Source of the DNA: RGIG3102 sp045633415 | GTDB lineage: Bacteria; Bacillota; Clostridia; Oscillospirales; Ruminococcaceae | Direction: 5' to 3' | Assembly (NCBI GenBank): GCA_045633415.1 | Contig: JAZQYH010000001.1 | Location: 1 to 64,000 of the forward strand | Length of the DNA: 64,000 nucleotides | Shown here: piece after piece, positions 52,543 to 60,920 of the stretch | Layout of the letters: the number at the start of each line of letters is the position of its first letter | Numbering within the stretch: the stretch's first letter is position 1 | The notes under the pieces: model-generated | The model's input: the letters and a program-made list of their open reading frames with translations, nothing else | What the model was told of the DNA's origin: nothing | Databases searched by the model: none | Position numbers and translations under genes: made by a program

Positions 52543-53048
52543 TGGCTAAAAGAGTAGAACTGGATATTTCACGTTGCTGTGCCTGTGGTGCGTGTTCAAT
52601 CGCATGTATGGACCAGAACGATATAGACCTTAAAACAGGGGTGCGCCCTTTCAGAACTGTTTTCAGACAGGAATTCAACAAAGGCAAAAGCATAGAATAT
52701 TATTCAATTGCCTGTATGCACTGCGAAAATGCACCTTGTGTAACAGCTTGCCCATCTGGTGTACTATACAAAGACAAAGAAACAGGTCTTACACTGTATG
52801 ACAACACCAACTGTATCGGTTGCCACAGCTGTGCTATGGCTTGTCCGTTTGGCGCCCCAACCTTTGGCGAAGACGACAAGATGACTAAATGCGACGGCTG
52901 TTACGACAGAATCAAAGCTGGTCTCCAGCCAGCCTGTGTATCTGCGTGTTTCTTCCGTGCGCTGAAAGTGGTTGACGACGAAAACCCTGTTACAGCAGAA
53001 AATTCACTGATTTATCAGTGTGATGAACTTGTAAAAAGTCAGAAATAA
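52542..53048 (+). CDS. 4Fe-4S ferredoxin-type electron-transfer subunit
   Basis: A 168-residue DmsB/NrfC-like protein with four cysteine clusters: CCACGACSIAC (11-21), CMHCENAPCVTAC (57-69), CIGCHSCAMAC (about 90-100) and CDGC with CVSAC (about 114-133). This is room for up to four 4Fe-4S centres. It shuttles electrons between the flavoprotein and the molybdenum site. It is the last gene of the three-gene operon, and no membrane anchor subunit follows. Confidence 0.92.
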   Translation: MAKRVELDISRCCACGACSIACMDQNDIDLKTGVRPFRTVFRQEFNKGKSIEYYSIACMHCENAPCVTACPSGVLYKDKETGLTLYDNTNCIGCHSCAMACPFGAPTFGEDDKMTKCDGCYDRIKAGLQPACVSACFFRALKVVDDENPVTAENSLIYQCDELVKSQK

Positions 53049-53052
53049 AACA

Positions 53053-53081
53053 AAGAGGACAAGATTTATTCTTGTCCTCTT
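53053..53081. terminator. bidirectional hairpin between convergent genes
   Basis: AAGAGGACAAGA and its perfect inverse enclose five bases; it overlaps the end of the minus-strand GNAT gene. Confidence 0.7.
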
Positions 53082-53548
53082 GTATATGTCATTCTGTAAA
53101 ATTTACCTTCGCCCAGTGGTGTGTTGAGTGTGTACTCATCACCATCAATTTCAAAACCAGCCTTTTTATAGCAGTTTATTGCTCTTTTGTTCCAGCTTCG
53201 CACCTGTAACGATATTGGTTTAATGCTTTTTTCTTCCGCTATTTTAACAGCGGTTTTAAGTATCTGTTGACCATAGCCTTTGGAACAAAGCTGTGGATTG
53301 ACCGCAATACCTACAGAGAATTTGTTGTTTCTCTCTATAAGGTTTATGTAACCAACCAGAGTGTCATTTTCATAAAAGCTGTAAAAATTCTGCTGGTTAT
53401 CTGGGTTGGCAAAACCTGTTTTCTTTTCTGTCAGCTGGCTGTATGGCGGCAGATTGTATATTGCATATTCGTCAGGGTATTTCCAGCTGCACAGCTGTTT
53501 CTTTTCATCCTCTGTCAGCCCACAACGGTATATAAGTGTATTCATCAT
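53066..53548 (-). CDS. GNAT family N-acetyltransferase
   Basis: A 160-residue GNAT protein. The acetyl-CoA loop is in AVNPQLCSKGYGQQILK, and the last strand-helix is NKRAINCYKKAGFEIDGDEY. It resembles ribosomal-protein or small-molecule acetyltransferases; the acceptor is unknown. The ATG at 53548 overlaps the stop of the upstream PAP2 gene (ATGATGA), so translation is coupled; frames extending further upstream lie inside that gene. Confidence 0.87.
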   Translation of the reverse strand: MMNTLIYRCGLTEDEKKQLCSWKYPDEYAIYNLPPYSQLTEKKTGFANPDNQQNFYSFYENDTLVGYINLIERNNKFSVGIAVNPQLCSKGYGQQILKTAVKIAEEKSIKPISLQVRSWNKRAINCYKKAGFEIDGDEYTLNTPLGEGKFYRMTYTRGQE

Positions 53549-54042
53549 GGCAGTATATTGTACAGAACACTGCCCCAGATAACTGCACTTAAAAAACCTG
53601 CGGCAACATCTGACGGATAGTGTACCCCACCAATAACTCTTACGAAGCACAGAATAATGCTCAGGGCAATCAACACACCACCTACAAAACCGTTTACAAA
53701 AAAGCCTGTTACAGCTATAACTGTCATACTGAAAACGTGGCGTGAAGGCATACTGTTGCCTCGGGTGTCTTTTTTTATCAATGGCACAATATCCAGTGTT
53801 TCATAAGGTCTTGGGCGGTTTATTGCTTTTCGCACAAATGTCAGCAGAATAAACCCTGATGCAGGTACAATAGTGGCATACAGTGCAGTTACAGGAAATC
53901 TTGTAAAAAACAGGTATACAAGCATTAAAGGGTAGCAGGCATAACCTATGGATGTTATAGCTGTGTTTACTATATTCAGCCATTTTGTAGCCTTTTCATT
54001 GCGGAATGGCTGGCTGATTTTTTCGTATTGTTGTTTTGTCAT
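53545..54042 (-). CDS. PAP2 family membrane phosphatase
   Basis: A 165-residue integral membrane protein with five to six helices and the three PAP2 motifs: KAINRPRPYE, NSMPSRHVFS and RVIGGVHYPSDV. The length and motif set suit undecaprenyl-pyrophosphate or lipid phosphate phosphatases. It likely recycles the lipid carrier or dephosphorylates a phospholipid. AGAGAG lies before the ATG. Confidence 0.92.
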   Translation of the reverse strand: MTKQQYEKISQPFRNEKATKWLNIVNTAITSIGYACYPLMLVYLFFTRFPVTALYATIVPASGFILLTFVRKAINRPRPYETLDIVPLIKKDTRGNSMPSRHVFSMTVIAVTGFFVNGFVGGVLIALSIILCFVRVIGGVHYPSDVAAGFLSAVIWGSVLYNILP

Positions 54043-54127
54043 AATATTCTCTCTGTGGTTTTACTATGATTTAATTTTAAATGATAGCATGGGGAATGTC
54101 AAACACTGGCAGACACCAGAAAAAACA

Positions 54128-54157
54128 AAACAGCCGTTTATCACGGCTGTTTTTGTT
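54128..54157. terminator. bidirectional terminator
   Basis: The stem AAACAGCCGT/ACGGCTGTTT has T-runs on both strands. Confidence 0.8.
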
Positions 54158-54166
54158 TACATTTAA

Positions 54167-54733
54167 TTATTTGCCATCACGCTGTTTCAGATATTCTGCA
54201 ACACCTGTCTGGTACAGGTTTTCACCATAGCTGTCGATAACAACTGTCAGTGGCATATCTTTAACTTCCAGTCTGCGAAGAGCTTCTGCACCTAAATCTT
54301 CGTATGCAACGATTTCAGATTTAACTACACTCTGGCTCAGCAGTGCACCTGCACCACCAATAGCACCAAAGTATACAGCGCCGTACTCTTTCATAGCATT
54401 GATAACATCGTCATTACGTTTACCTTTGCCAATCATACCTGTAAGACCACATTCTTTGATAAGATATGGTGAATATGCGTCCATACGGTAGCTTGTTGTA
54501 GGACCGCAAGAGCCCAGTGCCTGACCTGGTTTTGCAGGTGTAGGACCTACAAAGTAGATTGTAGCATCTTTCAGGTCTGCTGGCAGCTGTTCACCTCTCT
54601 GGTGTGCTTCTACCAGTCTTTTGTGGCCAGCGTCACGGCTTGTGTAGATAACACCGCTCAGCAGTACTTCGTCACCACTGTGCAGTTCTCTCAGTTTTTC
54701 CTGTGTCAATGGGGTAGTAATATATTTTTTCAT
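54167..54733 (-). CDS. class I fumarate hydratase / L(+)-tartrate dehydratase, beta subunit
   Basis: A 188-residue PF05683 protein. Motifs GPTPAKPGQALGSCGPTTSYRMD and MIGKGKR form the substrate side of two-subunit class I hydro-lyases. With the alpha subunit encoded two bases upstream it hydrates fumarate to malate or dehydrates tartrate, using an oxygen-sensitive 4Fe-4S cluster. The sequence alone does not separate the two substrates. AAGGAG precedes the ATG. Confidence 0.9.
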   Translation of the reverse strand: MKKYITTPLTQEKLRELHSGDEVLLSGVIYTSRDAGHKRLVEAHQRGEQLPADLKDATIYFVGPTPAKPGQALGSCGPTTSYRMDAYSPYLIKECGLTGMIGKGKRNDDVINAMKEYGAVYFGAIGGAGALLSQSVVKSEIVAYEDLGAEALRRLEVKDMPLTVVIDSYGENLYQTGVAEYLKQRDGK

Positions 54734-54735
54734 AA

Positions 54736-55575
54736 CTAAATCTCCTTTGACTTATGTCTTGTAACATGACAGTTGATGTTTACAGCACATGGCATACCTG
54801 CAATATGTGTTGGCATAGCAAGAATGTTTACGCCAAGAGCTGTTGTTCTGCCGCCAAAGCCCTGTGGGCCGATGCCCAGAGCATTGATTTCTTCCAGCAG
54901 TTCTTTTTCCATCTGTTCATAGAATGGGTCTGGGTTAACTTCGTCCACGTTTTTCAGCAGAGCTTTTTTAGCCATCAGTGCAGCCTTGTCAAATGTACCG
55001 CCGATACCTACACCAACTACGATTGGTGGGCATGGGTTTGGACCAGCATTACGAACTGTATCAACAACAAATTTTTTCACGCCTTCAACGCCATCTGCTG
55101 GTACCAGCATTTTGATAGCAGACATGTTTTCACTGCCGAAGCCTTTTGGTGCAACTGTGATTTTAAGGCCATCACCTTTAACGATTTCATAATAAATCAT
55201 AGCTGGTGTGTTGTCGCCTGTGTTTACACGGCGCAGTGGGTCAGCAACACAGCTTTTACGCAGGAAGCCGTCAGCATAACCCTGACGTACACCTTCGTTG
55301 ATAGCATCTTCAATGCTGCCTTCAACATAAACTTCCTGACCGATTTCAATAAATACACATGCCAGACCTGTGTCCTGACAGATAGCAATCTGGTTTTTGT
55401 TTGCCAGTTTATAGTTGTCTACCAGCAGCTCCAGTGTGTTTTTTGCAGGCAGATAATCTTCTGCTTTGATAGCCATGTCGATTGCGCCGCAAACATCCTG
55501 TGGAAGATTAATGTTTGCATCGATGCACAGCTCTCTTACCACTTTAGTAATTTCATCCCGATGAACTGTTCTCAT
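54736..55575 (-). CDS. class I fumarate hydratase / L(+)-tartrate dehydratase, alpha subunit
   Basis: A 279-residue PF05681 protein, the iron-sulfur subunit. Cluster cysteines are expected in AICQDTGLA, in GPNPCPPIV and in NINCHVTRH. Conserved GVGIGGTFDKAA and GFGGRTTALGVN blocks complete the family. It fits the reductive branch of an incomplete citric acid cycle in anaerobes. AAAGGAT lies before the ATG. It is first in a two-gene operon. Confidence 0.92.
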   Translation of the reverse strand: MRTVHRDEITKVVRELCIDANINLPQDVCGAIDMAIKAEDYLPAKNTLELLVDNYKLANKNQIAICQDTGLACVFIEIGQEVYVEGSIEDAINEGVRQGYADGFLRKSCVADPLRRVNTGDNTPAMIYYEIVKGDGLKITVAPKGFGSENMSAIKMLVPADGVEGVKKFVVDTVRNAGPNPCPPIVVGVGIGGTFDKAALMAKKALLKNVDEVNPDPFYEQMEKELLEEINALGIGPQGFGGRTTALGVNILAMPTHIAGMPCAVNINCHVTRHKSKEI

Positions 55576-55690
55576 GGTAAAATATCCTTTCTGTTTTTAT
55601 AAAATCCTTCTACGCTTTTTCTTATATATATTAAGCTTTGATTTTATTGTAATATTGTAAAAACAAGTTGTCAATAAATTTCACTTTTAT

Positions 55691-55719
55691 TAGACATTTA
55701 CATAAAAAAGGTGTATAAT
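55691..55719 (+). promoter_or_regulatory. promoter of the uridine-kinase-like gene
   Basis: TAGACA (55691-55696) and TATAAT (55714-55719) are separated by 17 bp. Confidence 0.6.
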
Positions 55720-55788
55720 ATATATGCAATTTTATGAAAGCCACGGCTTTAGTGTTTTAAATTAAAGATTTATATAGAGGTATTCAAT

Positions 55789-56370
55789 ATGCAGAACAGT
55801 ATTTTAGTTACTCTTATCAACGCTGTTATGAGCAGAACAGACAAAGAACATGTTATCATTGCCATCGATGGCCCAAGTGCTACAGGCAAATCAACATTTG
55901 CAAAAAACATCAAAAAACACTTTGACTGCAATGTTTTCCACATGGATGATTTCTTTCTGCCACCAGAAAAGAAAACACCAGAAAGACTGGCTACACCAGG
56001 CGGCAATGTAGACTGGGAAAGATTTAAAGAACAGGTACTGGACAAAATCCGGACAAACGAACCTTTCACTTACGACATTTACCACTGCGGTACAGGTGAC
56101 GTTACAAAATCAAAGGTTATCACACCTAAACGCCTTAACATCGTGGAAGGTGTATACTCCATGCACCCAGAACTGAGAGAAGTTTACGAATATGAACTTT
56201 TCTTTGATGTAGCACGTCCAAAACAGCTGGACAGAATCAAAAAACGCTCCAGCGAAAAAATGCTGAAACGTTTTGTAGAAGAATGGATTCCACTGGAAGA
56301 CCTTTACTTCAAAACCTTCAACACAAAAAAAGAAGCAGACTTCTGCTTTGACACAACAAGAGCATTCTAA
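55789..56370 (+). CDS. uridine kinase-like P-loop protein
   Basis: A 193-residue kinase of the uridine kinase / phosphoribulokinase superfamily. The Walker A is GPSATGKST (28-36), HMDDFF provides the acidic substrate residues, and LDRIKKRSSEKML is the lid-like Arg segment. It is shorter than true Udk and belongs to an AAA_18-type group whose nucleoside substrate is not settled. GAGGT lies ten bases before the ATG. Confidence 0.82.
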   Translation: MQNSILVTLINAVMSRTDKEHVIIAIDGPSATGKSTFAKNIKKHFDCNVFHMDDFFLPPEKKTPERLATPGGNVDWERFKEQVLDKIRTNEPFTYDIYHCGTGDVTKSKVITPKRLNIVEGVYSMHPELREVYEYELFFDVARPKQLDRIKKRSSEKMLKRFVEEWIPLEDLYFKTFNTKKEADFCFDTTRAF

Positions 56371-56375
56371 ATTGC

Positions 56376-56411
56376 AAAAGTCGGCGAAGAAACACCTTCG
56401 CCGGCTTTTTA
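56376..56411 (+). terminator. intrinsic terminator
   Basis: The stem CGGCGAAG/CTTCGCCG with flanking AAAAG/CTTTT pairs is followed by T. Confidence 0.8.
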
Positions 56412-56430
56412 TGTTAAAAGGGGGAACAGT

Positions 56431-56826
56431 ATGCAGTTTAACAGACTTTTGCCGGAATTATCCGTAACAGATATAAATAAAACCAAGGCCTTTTATATAG
56501 ATTTGCTTGGTTTCAAGCTGGAATATGAAAGAGAAGAAAATAAATTTATGTTTCTCTCTTTTGAGGGCAGTCAGTTTATGTTTGAACAAATTCACGAGGA
56601 TGGCTGGAATACAGCAGACCTTGAATATCCGCTGGGCAGAGGGATAAACTTTTCCATAGAAACTGATAACATAGACATCCTTTATCAGAAACTTCTGGAT
56701 GCAAATTATCCGCTGTTCCGCCCTATGATGACCAGCCAGTACAGAATGAACGATGAATGGCTACAGCAAAAACAGTTTCTGGTGCAGGACCCAGATGGAT
56801 ATCTGTTAAGGTTTAATCAGGAGTAA
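56431..56826 (+). CDS. VOC family protein (glyoxalase/bleomycin-resistance fold)
   Basis: A 131-residue VOC protein with two beta-alpha-beta-beta-beta modules. The first begins RLLPELSVTDINKTKAFYIDLLGF, and the last strand is QDPDGYLLRFNQE. It is closest in pattern to bleomycin-binding dimers, but the metal ligands are not complete enough to call an enzyme. GGGGG lies nine bases before the ATG. Confidence 0.85.
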   Translation: MQFNRLLPELSVTDINKTKAFYIDLLGFKLEYEREENKFMFLSFEGSQFMFEQIHEDGWNTADLEYPLGRGINFSIETDNIDILYQKLLDANYPLFRPMMTSQYRMNDEWLQQKQFLVQDPDGYLLRFNQE

Positions 56827-56835
56827 ATACAAATA

Positions 56836-56869
56836 AAAAAGCCACAGTCATTTGACTGTGGCTTTTTTC
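56836..56869. terminator. bidirectional terminator at the end of the tRNA operon
   Basis: AAAAAAGCCACAGTCA and its inverse form a long stem with T-runs on both strands. It ends the VOC gene on one side and the tRNA operon on the other. Confidence 0.85.
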
Positions 56870-56945
56870 TGGAGCTGCTAAGCAGATTCGAACTGCCGAC
56901 CTCTTCCTTACCAAGGAAGTGCTCTGCCTGCTGAGCTATAGCAGC
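56870..56945 (-). tRNA. tRNA-Thr (GGT)
   Basis: Cloverleaf with acceptor GCTGCTA/TAGCAGC, anticodon loop TTGGTAA (anticodon GGT), GTTCGAATC T-arm, discriminator T and encoded CCA. Confidence 0.97.
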
Positions 56946-56989
56946 GCTAATACACAAAAAGCAACCTTTACGGTTGCTTTTTGTTTTTA

Positions 56990-57066
56990 TGGCGACCCGA
57001 ATGGGGCTCGAACCCACGACCTCTAGCGTGACAGGCTAGCGTTCTAACCAACTGAACTACCGGGCC
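56990..57066 (-). tRNA. tRNA-Asp (GTC)
   Basis: Cloverleaf with acceptor GGCCCGG/TCGGGTC, anticodon loop CTGTCAC (anticodon GTC), discriminator G and encoded CCA. Confidence 0.97.
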
Positions 57067-57091
57067 AGGTAAACAGTTCTAAAAGAACTGT

Positions 57092-57167
57092 TGGCAGGGG
57101 CAGTAAGAATCGAACTCACGACACGCGGTTTTGGAGACCGCTGCTCTACCTGCTGAGCTATACCCCT
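57092..57167 (-). tRNA. tRNA-Trp (CCA)
   Basis: Cloverleaf with acceptor AGGGGTA/TGCCCCT, anticodon loop CTCCAAA (anticodon CCA), discriminator G and encoded CCA. First gene of the Trp-Asp-Thr operon. Confidence 0.97.
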
Positions 57168-57184
57168 AAGTAAGTTGCTTGATT

Positions 57185-57213
57185 ATAATAGCACATACTT
57201 TTTAAATTGTCAA
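57185..57213 (-). promoter_or_regulatory. promoter of the Trp-Asp-Thr tRNA operon
   Basis: On the minus strand TTGACA (57213-57208) and TATTAT (57190-57185) are separated by 17 bp, 17 bp before tRNA-Trp. Confidence 0.85.
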
Positions 57214-57298
57214 CAAAAATATTGCAAAAATTTAAAAATGGTGATAAAATTGTGACCGTTGGTTAAATTTTACATATTTAATATATAAAGGAGTTATT

Positions 57299-58534
57299 AT
57301 GGAAAATAAAAAAGGCATTCACTATGGCTGGTTCATAGTGTTCTCATGTTTTATGATTATGTCACTGTACCTGTGCATCGTTATGAACTGCCCTGGTCTG
57401 TTCCTTATCAGCGTAACAGAAGAATTCGGCATTTCCAGAAGCCAGTACACACTTAACACTACAGTTATTTCTGCAGCAATGATGGTAGTATCAATGAATG
57501 CAGGTAGAATTTTCTCTAAATTCAGTGTTAAAAAAGTTATGATGGTTTCTTCCATCATTCTTCCAATCGCATATTTCTTCTTCTCAAAAGCTTCAAACAT
57601 CTACATGTTCTACGCAATCAGCGCAGTTGTAGGTCTTTGCCTTGGTCTTTGTGGTATGGTACCAATGAGTACACTTATCACACGCTGGTTCAATGAAAAG
57701 AAAGGTCTGGCAACAGGTCTGGCTTTCACAGGCAGTGGTCTTGGTGGTATGATTCTGCAGCCAATCATTGGTAAACTTATTGTAAATATAGGCTGGAGAA
57801 ATACATATGCTATCCTTGCACTGCTTATGTTTGTTCTGGTTGTACCATGTACAGTGTTCATTCTTAAAGATGACCCAGCTGAAAAAGGTCTGGAACCTGT
57901 TGGCGGCAAACCAAAACAGGTTGCAAATACACCTGTAGCAGATGACGGTATGACACTGGCAGAAGCAAGAAAAAAATCTTACTTCTGGATTTTCCTGCCA
58001 CTGGTTACAATCTCTTCCGCAGCAGCATGTTCCATGGTTCAGAACGTTTCACCATACGTTACAGACCTTGGCTTTGACCCAACAGTTGCAGCAAGCCTTT
58101 CTGCTCTCAGCCTTGGCATTCTGGCTGCATGTAAAGTTCTGCTTGGTCAGATTTATGACAAAAAAGGTTCTCTGTTTACAACTGTAATGAGCCTTACATG
58201 TCTTGCAGCAGCTGCAGCTTGCTACGGCTCTGCTGTAAACTCTACATTCCTGTATGCAGGTATTGTTATCAGCGGTCTGGGTATTGCATACACAACAGTA
58301 GGCTACCCAATCAACACACAGTCCATGTTTGGCAAAAAAGATTACAGTGCTATTTACGGTAACGTTGCCAGCTTCTCTTCAATCGGTACAGCTATCGGCT
58401 CTCCAATCACATCCATGATTTACGATGCTACAGGCAGCTACCGTATGGCTTGGTTTATGTGGGCAGCAGTAAATGCTGTTGCAGTAGCAGTATTCATCGT
58501 TCTGCACAAAATGGCGGAGAAAGACAAAAAATAA
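57299..58534 (+). CDS. OFA-family MFS transporter (oxalate/formate antiporter type)
   Basis: A 411-residue MFS protein with twelve predicted helices. The start KGIHYGWFIVFSCFMIM and the stretch GLCGMVPMSTLITRWFNEKKGLATGLAFTGSGLGG are typical of the oxalate/formate antiporter group. Substrates in this group are small carboxylates. The next operon makes formate through pyruvate formate-lyase, so formate export is a reasonable guess. AAAGGAG precedes the ATG, and a terminator separates it from the lyase. Confidence 0.9.
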   Translation: MENKKGIHYGWFIVFSCFMIMSLYLCIVMNCPGLFLISVTEEFGISRSQYTLNTTVISAAMMVVSMNAGRIFSKFSVKKVMMVSSIILPIAYFFFSKASNIYMFYAISAVVGLCLGLCGMVPMSTLITRWFNEKKGLATGLAFTGSGLGGMILQPIIGKLIVNIGWRNTYAILALLMFVLVVPCTVFILKDDPAEKGLEPVGGKPKQVANTPVADDGMTLAEARKKSYFWIFLPLVTISSAAACSMVQNVSPYVTDLGFDPTVAASLSALSLGILAACKVLLGQIYDKKGSLFTTVMSLTCLAAAAACYGSAVNSTFLYAGIVISGLGIAYTTVGYPINTQSMFGKKDYSAIYGNVASFSSIGTAIGSPITSMIYDATGSYRMAWFMWAAVNAVAVAVFIVLHKMAEKDKK

Positions 58535-58543
58535 ACAAAGTTT

Positions 58544-58578
58544 TAAACACCTGCAGTGTAAATGCAGGTGTTTTTTAT
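58544..58578 (+). terminator. intrinsic terminator after the OFA transporter
   Basis: The stem AAACACCTGCA/TGCAGGTGTTT is followed by TTTATTT. Confidence 0.85.
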
Positions 58579-58606
58579 TTAAGTATGGTATATATTGATA
58601 ATATTT

Positions 58607-58719
58607 TGTGATAAATGCACATAAATTTTAATTAAAATTTGTGCGAAAATATGTATATGGTAGAACTTTGTGACTTGCTCACAGTTAGCTTGTGCTAATT
58701 GCACTTTTTAGTGTATAAT
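58607..58719 (+). promoter_or_regulatory. control region of the pfl operon with three Crp/Fnr-like palindromes
   Basis: Sites of form TGTGN-N5-NCACN lie at 58607-58621 (TGTGA/GCACA), 58669-58683 (TGTGA/TCACA, perfect) and 58691-58705 (TGTGC/GCACT). Their centres are 62 and 22 bp apart, near whole helical turns, so they face the same side of the DNA. A TATAAT at 58714-58719 has no good -35; the third site covers where it should be. Confidence 0.6.
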
Positions 58720-58789
58720 GTAAGCGTAATAAAATATATTATTACATATTCAATTATTAAACATATTTATATATAAAGGAGACAATATT

Positions 58790-60898
58790 ATGCCTCAGAT
58801 GCACGAAAACTGGTATGGCTTCAAACCAGCTACTTGGACAACATCAGTAAATGTAAGAAGCTTTATCAAACACAACTACACACCATATGATGGTGATGAA
58901 AGCTTCCTGGCAGGCCCAACAAGAAATACTCTTGACCTGTGGCTGCAGGTAAGAGAACTGTCCAAAGAAGAAATCGCAGCAGGCGGTGTTCTTGATATGG
59001 ACACAGAAGTTATTTCTACAATCACTTCCCATGGTCCTGGTTATCTGAACAAAGAAACTGAAACAATCGTTGGTTTCCAGACAGATAAACCATTCAAACG
59101 TGCACTTATGCCTTATGGCGGTATCAGAATGGCTGAAAAAGCATGTTCTGACAACGGCTATAAAGTTGACGAAAAAATCAGCGAATTCTTCTCAGTTCAC
59201 AGAAAAACACACAACGCTGGTGTTTTCGATGCTTACACACCAGAAATGAGAGCTTGTCGTTCATCTCACATCATCACAGGTCTTCCAGATGCTTACGGTC
59301 GCGGCCGTATCATCGGTGACTACCGCAGAATTGCTCTGTATGGTATCGACAGACTGATTGAAGACAAAAATGAACAGAAAGCTACAACAGAAAAAGTTAT
59401 GAGCGAAGACAACATCCGTCTGCGTGAAGAACTTTCTGAACAGATCCGCGCTCTGCAGGAACTGAAAAAAATGGCTGCAAGCTACGGCTTTGATATTTCC
59501 CAGCCATCTAAAGACGTTAAGGAAGCAATCCAGTGGACATACTTCGGCTACCTTGCTGCTGTAAAAGAACAGAACGGTGCTGCTATGTCTCTTGGCCGTA
59601 CATCCACATTCCTTGACATCTATGCAAAACGCGACCTTGATAACGGTGTTTACACAGAAGAACAGATTCAGGAATTTGTTGACCACTTCATTATGAAACT
59701 GCGTATGGTTAAATTCGCACGTACACCTGAATACAATGCACTGTTCTCCGGTGACCCACAGTGGGTAACAGAATCCATTGGTGGTGTTGGTATCGACGGC
59801 AGACACATGGTTACAAAAATGTCCTACCGTTTCCTCCACACACTTGACAACCTTGGTTCTTCTCCAGAACCAAACCTGACAGTTCTGTGGTCTGTACAGC
59901 TGCCAGAAAACTTCAAACGCTACTGTGCAAAAATGTCCATCGAAACATCTTCCATCCAGTATGAAAACGATGACCTGATGAGAATGACACACGGTGACGA
60001 CTACGCTATCGCTTGCTGCGTATCTTCAATGAGAGTTGGTAAAGAAATGCAGTTCTTCGGCGCACGTGCAAACCTTGCAAAATGTCTGCTGTACGCTATC
60101 AACGGTGGTGTTGATGAAGTTTCCAGAAAACAGGTTGGTCCTAAATACAGAGCAATCGAAGGCGACTACCTTGAATACAACGATGTAATGGAAAAATACG
60201 ATGCTATGATGAAATGGCTGGCTGAAGTTTATGTAAACGCACTGAACATCATCCACTACATGCACGACAAATACTGCTACGAAAAAGTACAGATGGCTCT
60301 CCATGACAGAGATGTAACAAGATGGTTTGCTACAGGTATCGCAGGTCTGTCAGTAGTTGCTGACTCCCTGTCTGCTATCAAATATGCAAAAGTAAAAATC
60401 GTTCGTGACGAAACAGGTTTCCCAGTAGACTATGTTGTTGAAGGCGAATTCCCTAAATACGGTAACGATGATGACAGAGTTGACAACCTCGCTAAAGAAA
60501 TCGTTCACAGATTTATGGAACACATCCGCAAAATCCCAACATACAGAAACGGTATTCCTACAACATCTATCCTGACAATCACATCCAACGTTGTTTACGG
60601 TAAAGCTACAGGTTCTACACCAGACGGCCGTAAACGTGGTGAAGCATTTGCTCCAGGTGCTAACCCAATGCACCGCCGTGATACAAATGGTGCTGTTGCA
60701 TCCATGGCTTCTGTTGCAAAACTGCCATTCATCGATGCACAGGATGGTATTTCCAACACATTCTCCATCATTCCAGGCGCACTGGGTAAAGAAGACAGAA
60801 TCTTCATGGGCGACCTTGATATCGACCTTGACTGCTCTACAGGCGCTTGTGCAACACCAACACTGTTCGAAGGCCTCGATGCTGAAGACGCTGAATAA
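58790..60898 (+). CDS. pyruvate formate-lyase catalytic chain lacking the glycyl-radical domain
   Basis: A 702-residue PFL that contains the ten-stranded barrel and the active-site pair C409-C410 (IACCVSSM; C418-C419 in E. coli PflB) but stops before the glycyl-radical domain. It follows the family up to SIIPGALGKED and then ends with about 30 further residues (through CSTGACATP) instead of the RVSGYAV segment. That segment is encoded by the next gene. It cleaves pyruvate with CoA to acetyl-CoA and formate in fermentation. AAAGGAG lies nine bases before the ATG. A full-length PFL has about 740-760 residues in one chain. Confidence 0.93.
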   Translation: MPQMHENWYGFKPATWTTSVNVRSFIKHNYTPYDGDESFLAGPTRNTLDLWLQVRELSKEEIAAGGVLDMDTEVISTITSHGPGYLNKETETIVGFQTDKPFKRALMPYGGIRMAEKACSDNGYKVDEKISEFFSVHRKTHNAGVFDAYTPEMRACRSSHIITGLPDAYGRGRIIGDYRRIALYGIDRLIEDKNEQKATTEKVMSEDNIRLREELSEQIRALQELKKMAASYGFDISQPSKDVKEAIQWTYFGYLAAVKEQNGAAMSLGRTSTFLDIYAKRDLDNGVYTEEQIQEFVDHFIMKLRMVKFARTPEYNALFSGDPQWVTESIGGVGIDGRHMVTKMSYRFLHTLDNLGSSPEPNLTVLWSVQLPENFKRYCAKMSIETSSIQYENDDLMRMTHGDDYAIACCVSSMRVGKEMQFFGARANLAKCLLYAINGGVDEVSRKQVGPKYRAIEGDYLEYNDVMEKYDAMMKWLAEVYVNALNIIHYMHDKYCYEKVQMALHDRDVTRWFATGIAGLSVVADSLSAIKYAKVKIVRDETGFPVDYVVEGEFPKYGNDDDRVDNLAKEIVHRFMEHIRKIPTYRNGIPTTSILTITSNVVYGKATGSTPDGRKRGEAFAPGANPMHRRDTNGAVASMASVAKLPFIDAQDGISNTFSIIPGALGKEDRIFMGDLDIDLDCSTGACATPTLFEGLDAEDAE

Positions 60899-60920
60899 TA
60901 TATAACAGGAGGAACATACG

